DNA of 64,000 nucleotides from Epiperipatus broadwayi. Taxonomy: Eukaryota > Onychophora > Udeonychophora > Euonychophora > Peripatidae. Numbering within the stretch: position 1 is the stretch's first letter; every line of letters begins with the position of its first letter. Shown here piece by piece: positions 59,635 through 64,000 of this stretch. A model generated the notes under the pieces. It saw nothing but the letters and a program-made list of their open reading frames with translations, had not been told where the DNA came from and made no database searches. The position numbers and the translations under genes are program-made. The stretch lies in assembly GCA_028023455.1 (NCBI GenBank), contig JAQFVV010006215.1, positions 9,195,950 through 9,259,949 of the forward strand. Direction: 5' to 3'.

Positions 59635-61219
59635 GGTCCCCCAAATAATTACCATATTAACCAGTTTCAAAATACTATGTAAAATAACTTTAATTTAGTT
59701 TTAATATTTGATACGTACAGAAATGGACCAGCCCTTCAAGCAGAGGGGAGAATACCATTGATAGTATAGCCATCAAAGATATCTACAGGCAGATCGAGCT
59801 ATGCAAAGCATAACATGATCACATTTCTAGACCGTGACCCACCTCAACTGTTGGATTCAAACCCCTGCCATACAAAGCATTTTATTTGTTTTGAGGATAA
59901 CCCTCAGGCACCAGCAAGCTATAGGTTAATACAGTCAGCATGCTTCAGACAACAGGCACACAATCCAGCACTTGAAATATCCCATGGCTAGTTCACACTC
60001 TTTCTTAGGGCCCAGCACATTTACTTAATACATAAAATAACTCTACACTAATTTACTGATGACACAGTGACGAGAGAGAGAAAAAATAAGCAAGATTATT
60101 ATTTAATTATGCACACATATATTTAACATAATATAACAATAAATTTTACACAAGTAAAATGTAAATGATAACTTTAGGCTATAGTTATAACAGTCCTTCG
60201 TTAAAGTTCATTTCATTTAAAATCATGTGTGTACACAGTTATTTAAAGGTATATTTACCTAGGCTTTCATTTTGTATGTAATTTCCAATGGTTTTGATTT
60301 CCATTTGATTTTGCTTTCCAACCGGTTGCTTTTTGCTCTCCATCGATGACTTTATGGCTGTCCTTCCAGGTTTCTGTCAAATAATGAGAGTATGCAGCAG
60401 CTTCTACTTCACAATCTAGGCACTGCTTCCAGGCATTGCTTCAGGTGGGATAGTTAATGATTTTGAGGCATAAAGCCCTGCCAAATACTCCTGTGGTTTA
60501 TATGCAGCTTCTGCATTATATAAACTGCCACAGTAATGACTGGTTTGTTACACCATTTAAAGTTCTCCAAAACTCTGAATCTGCATTCTGTATAGCTAGA
60601 CTCCGGAGTGAATAAATATGAACTCGACTGTATAGCAATAACATTAATAGCACTCCCGACTAAATAACAATAGGCCACAGTGACTTTATATACTTTTTCC
60701 CTCATTGTTTTTAATTCCTTATTATTTTTAATTCTGATCTTAAGTCTTTTTTTTTTAATTATTTTTACATTTGCTTTAATCTAATATTTTGCTTAGATTA
60801 ATCTACTATCTCATCTACAGTTTAGTTTTTTAATTAATACAATTTCAATATCATTACCAATCAGAAATCTTATTAGCATTCCAAATTAATAAATCTTTAA
60901 AACCAATTGCATTTTCAAAAGTTTTCACTTTTACAACCAGATTTTATTTTAACTTTCCATATTTACCTATTCTTTTAACTTTTAATTTTATGCAACAAAA
61001 AGTTTTCTTTAAAAAGTTTTAAATCTATTTATTTTAGATTTCTCCCTCACCCACTTTTTAATAGTTTTATTATATTTTAAAAGCAAAATATATGCAATCT
61101 TTTTATTTTCAAAATTGTGCTTTGAAATCTACTTAAGGGTAATCATATTTTTAAAAAAATTGTGAAACATAATGCTTTATATGAGTATTATACATATATC
61201 TCTTGCTAGCATTACATCA
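59635..61219 (-). repeat. 3' LTR (~1585 bp, minus strand)
   Basis: Starts on the minus strand TGATGTAATGCTAG at 61219 and ends near 59635 (GGGGGACC, probably mutated from a CA end). The TATA box TATATAAA is at 60685-60692 (seen on the plus strand as TTTATATA) and an AATAAA at 59881-59886. The end assignment at 59635 is approximate. Confidence 0.65.
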
Positions 61220-61231
61220 CCCCCCTCCCAT
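61220..61231 (-). promoter_or_regulatory. Polypurine tract
   Basis: On the minus strand ATGGGAGGGGGG directly precedes the TGATG start of the 3' LTR. It is the most G-rich run in the region. Confidence 0.65.
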
Positions 61232-62358
61232 TTGAGAGGTAAAATGCATCAGTTTGACCCATTTTAGCTCTGATATCTTATTATTAATTTTTCTAGCTTT
61301 ATCATTTGATTTTTTCATTTTTATTTATTTAATATTTTTCAATCAAATGTGTTAAATTGCTTATCCATCAACAAAAACTATAGAGGGTTACCTTTTTACA
61401 CTGACTTATCTCACAGGTTGTAATCTACATTGGCTGATAATGATTATCATAAGTGATTAACCACGAGATAACATTTTCTAATGTGTATGAAGAGTACCTG
61501 CTATGAATGACAGACACATCTGGCTTATATTTGACTTACCCAATAAAAAATACTTTGTTTATTTATATACTGGAATTTCTCTACTAGCTGGTTTAATAAG
61601 CTCAGAACTTTCTCCCTTGGGACTTCATCCTACAATATATAGGGTCACTGCGAATGGCAGTATTCATCCACTGACCATTCATCTTATGCTAAAATGAGCT
61701 TTATTATAACATGTTGGAAACTTTCTTCCAATGAACTGATTTGTAGCTTATCTAAATCTATTTTCCAGGGTCTATTTTTTAGATAACGGACTGGGACTTC
61801 TCCAGCATGTTCGATGGGTCCAGAACCTTTCTACTGCAACCTCATCCTAGCAGACAATCCCTCAGGTTTATCATGCCTGTTACAGGTCTTAAGTTCACAT
61901 AGCAACAGCCTACATTTAATCTTTATCAATCTTTATCTCCACTTCCCTCTCCATGAGTCTAATACCCTATATAAATCTATATTCACTTGAAAGATTTCAT
62001 TTATTTTATTATGCTTTATTCTTTTAGATTTTATGAAAAATTATATTTATTATTATAGATTTTTATTTTATTCATTACACATTTTACTTATTTATTTTTA
62101 TCACCGTATATTTGATTCTCTACAAAGTAAAAGAAAAACTTATTTTGTTATCATATATTTACTCTAAAACTATTATATTACTTTAAATAATAAATTTCAA
62201 CTTTGTTTCTTTCACGCTATTACTTCTCAAAACAAAAAAAAATCATTTTATTTTATTTCATGATCTTTCCATTATTAACTTTTAAAAAAAAACCATTTTA
62301 TTTGTTTTTAAATATTTTAAATTGAATGAAGTGTTCAACTAACTCATAAAAAAATCCT
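61232..62358. other. Decayed internal region of the minus-strand LTR element
   Basis: 61500-61900 is less AT-rich, but every frame on both strands is broken by stops. I recognise no protease, reverse transcriptase or integrase motif. Probably eroded internal sequence. Confidence 0.4.
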
Positions 62359-62541
62359 TCAGACCTCTTTAATTCCTACTTGGCTATCAACAATCCTAAT
62401 AATGAATTCATTTATCTCTTCGGCCGCTTTTTTTCTCTCATTTTTGTTTACATTCCATATATGTATTATAATTTGCTTGCCTTGGTCCATTTCTCTTCTT
62501 ACCCCACTCACCAGTTTTAAATTATCTATGCAATTTAGCAT
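62359..62541 (-). pseudogene. gag-like N-terminal remnant
   Basis: 60 codons on the minus strand starting MLNCIDNLKLVSGVRREMDQ, about 120 bases downstream of the 5' LTR, where Gag starts in LTR retrotransposons. It is basic and charged in the middle (NKNERKKAAEEINEF). No zinc knuckle. The family cannot be assigned and the call rests mainly on position. Confidence 0.35.
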
Positions 62542-62662
62542 TTAATTTAAATTTTAGTTTCGAACTTTTTTTTTAAATTACAATTTTACTTTTTTAACAT
62601 TAATAATGCTGGATCAATTTATGGCACTTCGGCACCCACATTGTATGGCATTTGAACTGGTT

Positions 62663-64000
62663 TGTACCCCGAAATAATTATTATATCTACCAGCTTTAAA
62701 ATATATTGTAAAATAACTTTAATAAGTTTTAATATGATACTTATGGGAATGAACCAGCCCTTCAGGCAGAGGGGAAAATATCATTGATAGCATAGCCATC
62801 AATGATGCCCATGGCCAGATCAGGCTATGCAAAGCAAAACATGATCACATTTCCAGACTGTGACCCATCTTGACTGATAGATTCAAATCCCTGCCATCCA
62901 AATCATTTTGAGGATCAACCTCAGGCATCAGCCAACAATAGGTTAGGTAGTCAGCATGTTTCAGATAACAGGCCCACAATCCAGTGCTTGAAATATCCTA
63001 TGGCCAGCTCACCCTGTCTCAGAATCCAGCACATTTACTCAACACATAAAATAATTCTACATTAATTTACTGTTGACGCACCGACAAGATAGGGAGGAAA
63101 AAAAAAGAAAATATTATTTAATTATGCACATATATATTTAATGTAATATAATAATAAATTTTACATAAGAAAAATATAAATGATGATTTTAGGCTATAGT
63201 TATAATAGTCCTTTGTTAAAGTTCATTTCATTTAAAATTAAGTATGTACACAATTATTTAAAAGTATATTTAACCCAGGTTTTCATTTTCTGCATATTGT
63301 CCAATGGTTTTGTTTTCAATTTGGTTTTTGCTTTCCAACCAGTTAGCTTTTTGTTTTCCATTAGTCGAATAATGAGAGAATATGTGGTAGCTTCTACTTC
63401 ACAATCTAGGCATTGGACCCAGGCATTGATCCAGGTGGGATAGTTGATGACTTTGGGGCATGAAGTCCTGCCAAATACTCCTATGGCATATGCAGATTTT
63501 GCATTAGGTAGACTGCAGCAGTAATGACTAGTTTGTTACATCTAAAGTTCTCCAAAACTCTGCATTCTATATAGTTAGATTGCGAATTGAATAAATATGA
63601 ACCAGACTGTATAGCAATAACAATAATAGCAATCCCAACTAAATAACAATAGGCCTCCGCAACTTTATATACTTTTCTCTCTCATTGTTTTTAATTCCTT
63701 ATCATTATTTTTAATTTTGATCTTAACTTAAGTCTGTTTTTTTTAAATTTTTACATTTGCTTTAATCTAATCTTTTGCTTAATCTATTATCTCATCGATA
63801 GTTTACAGTTTTTAATTAATACAATTTCAATATCATTATCAATAAGAAATCTTATTAGCATTCCAAATTAATTAATTAATCTTTGAAACTAATTGCATTT
63901 TTGAAAGTTTTCACTTTTACAAACTGATTTTATTTTTAACTCTCCATATTTACTTATTTATTCTTAACTTATTTTTACTTTATGCAACAAAAAGTTTTCT
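62663..64000 (-). repeat. 5' LTR (minus strand), incomplete at window edge
   Basis: Co-linear with 59635-61008 of the 3' LTR, ending on the minus strand with CGGGGTACA at 62663. TATATAAA is at 63664-63671. The AATAAA-bearing block of the other LTR is shortened here. A candidate primer site TGGGTGCCGAAGTGCC lies about 25 bases inside, further than usual. Confidence 0.65.

Larger units (their letters stand above)
59635..64000 (-). mobile_element. Minus-strand LTR retrotransposon, running off the window
   Basis: Two direct copies of a long sequence, 59635-61219 and 62663 to the window end, surround about 1.44 kb. On the minus strand the order is 5' LTR, internal region with a gag-like frame, purine tract, 3' LTR. 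Both LTRs have TATATAAA at corresponding sites. The missing start of the 5' LTR should be about 210 bp beyond the window. The internal region lacks pol, so the copy is non-autonomous or decayed. A plain segmental duplication is the alternative, but the purine tract exactly at the TG supports LTRs. Confidence 0.7.

Noticed and set aside
60454-60705. 83-codon minus-strand frame inside the 3' LTR
   Set aside because: It begins close to the LTR TATA box and is not kept open in the other LTR copy, so it is probably not coding.
1-64000. CRISPR arrays, operons and bacterial promoters
   Set aside because: No regular repeat-spacer structure and no prokaryotic gene organisation. All repeats seen are tandem, inverted or LTR type in an animal-like genome.

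Overview
This is a very AT-rich stretch of eukaryotic, almost certainly invertebrate animal, nuclear DNA (by eye roughly three quarters or more A+T, not computed). I find no convincing host protein-coding exon and no bacterial-style gene layout. It reads as a gene desert or the interior of long introns, filled by several generations of transposable elements. The mix of RTE-like LINE, Penelope-like element with a GIY-YIG domain, Merlin/ISXO2-like DNA transposon, LTR elements and a tRNA-derived retroposon fits a metazoan, but the sequence does not let me name the species.

Layout: 1-8.6 kb is AT-rich DNA without recognisable genes. 8.6-12.2 kb holds a decayed LTR retrotransposon: a 256-bp LTR tail, a gag-like coiled-coil frame, then a long 3' LTR carrying TATA and AATAAA signals. 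13.5-15.6 kb contains broken LINE ORF2 remnants (a YMDD reverse-transcriptase motif and two zinc-knuckle C-termini). 16.9-17.9 kb has an inverted-repeat MITE and a fragment of a ~450-bp repeat. 19.3-19.5 kb is an antisense RTE 3' tail. 21.2-24.7 kb is a 3.5-kb fold-back-like element whose two inverted arms are arrays of ~115-bp tandem repeats, flanked by a decayed 8-bp target duplication.

26.4-29.0 kb and 51.2-53.8 kb are two direct copies of one ~2.58-kb unit. Both begin TG, end CA and have their own 4-bp target duplications, so I read them as giant solo LTRs. Between them lie a 231-bp almost perfect hairpin (31.3 kb), a 905-bp Merlin-like element with 28-bp TIRs and a perfect 8-bp duplication (33.0 kb), a complete but non-coding LTR retrotransposon with a perfect 5-bp duplication (34.2-36.8 kb), a tandem MITE-like pair (37.4 kb), a TIR element (41.8-43.3 kb), a head-to-head array of ~450-bp repeats (43.4-44.5 kb), a tRNA-Val-like retroposon with a 9-bp duplication (45.8 kb) and another TIR element (47.5-48.3 kb).

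54.5-57.1 kb is a 5'-truncated RTE-like LINE. Its reverse transcriptase is split by a 738-bp Penelope-like element, which brings a GIY-YIG endonuclease frame, inverted pseudo-LTRs and a 12-bp target duplication. From 59.6 kb to the window end lies a minus-strand LTR retrotransposon: complete 3' LTR, polypurine tract, a decayed internal region with a short gag-like frame, and most of the 5' LTR.

Nothing here forms an operon or pathway; the relations between features are insertion, nesting and decay. All similarity statements come from reading the sequence by eye, without database searches.
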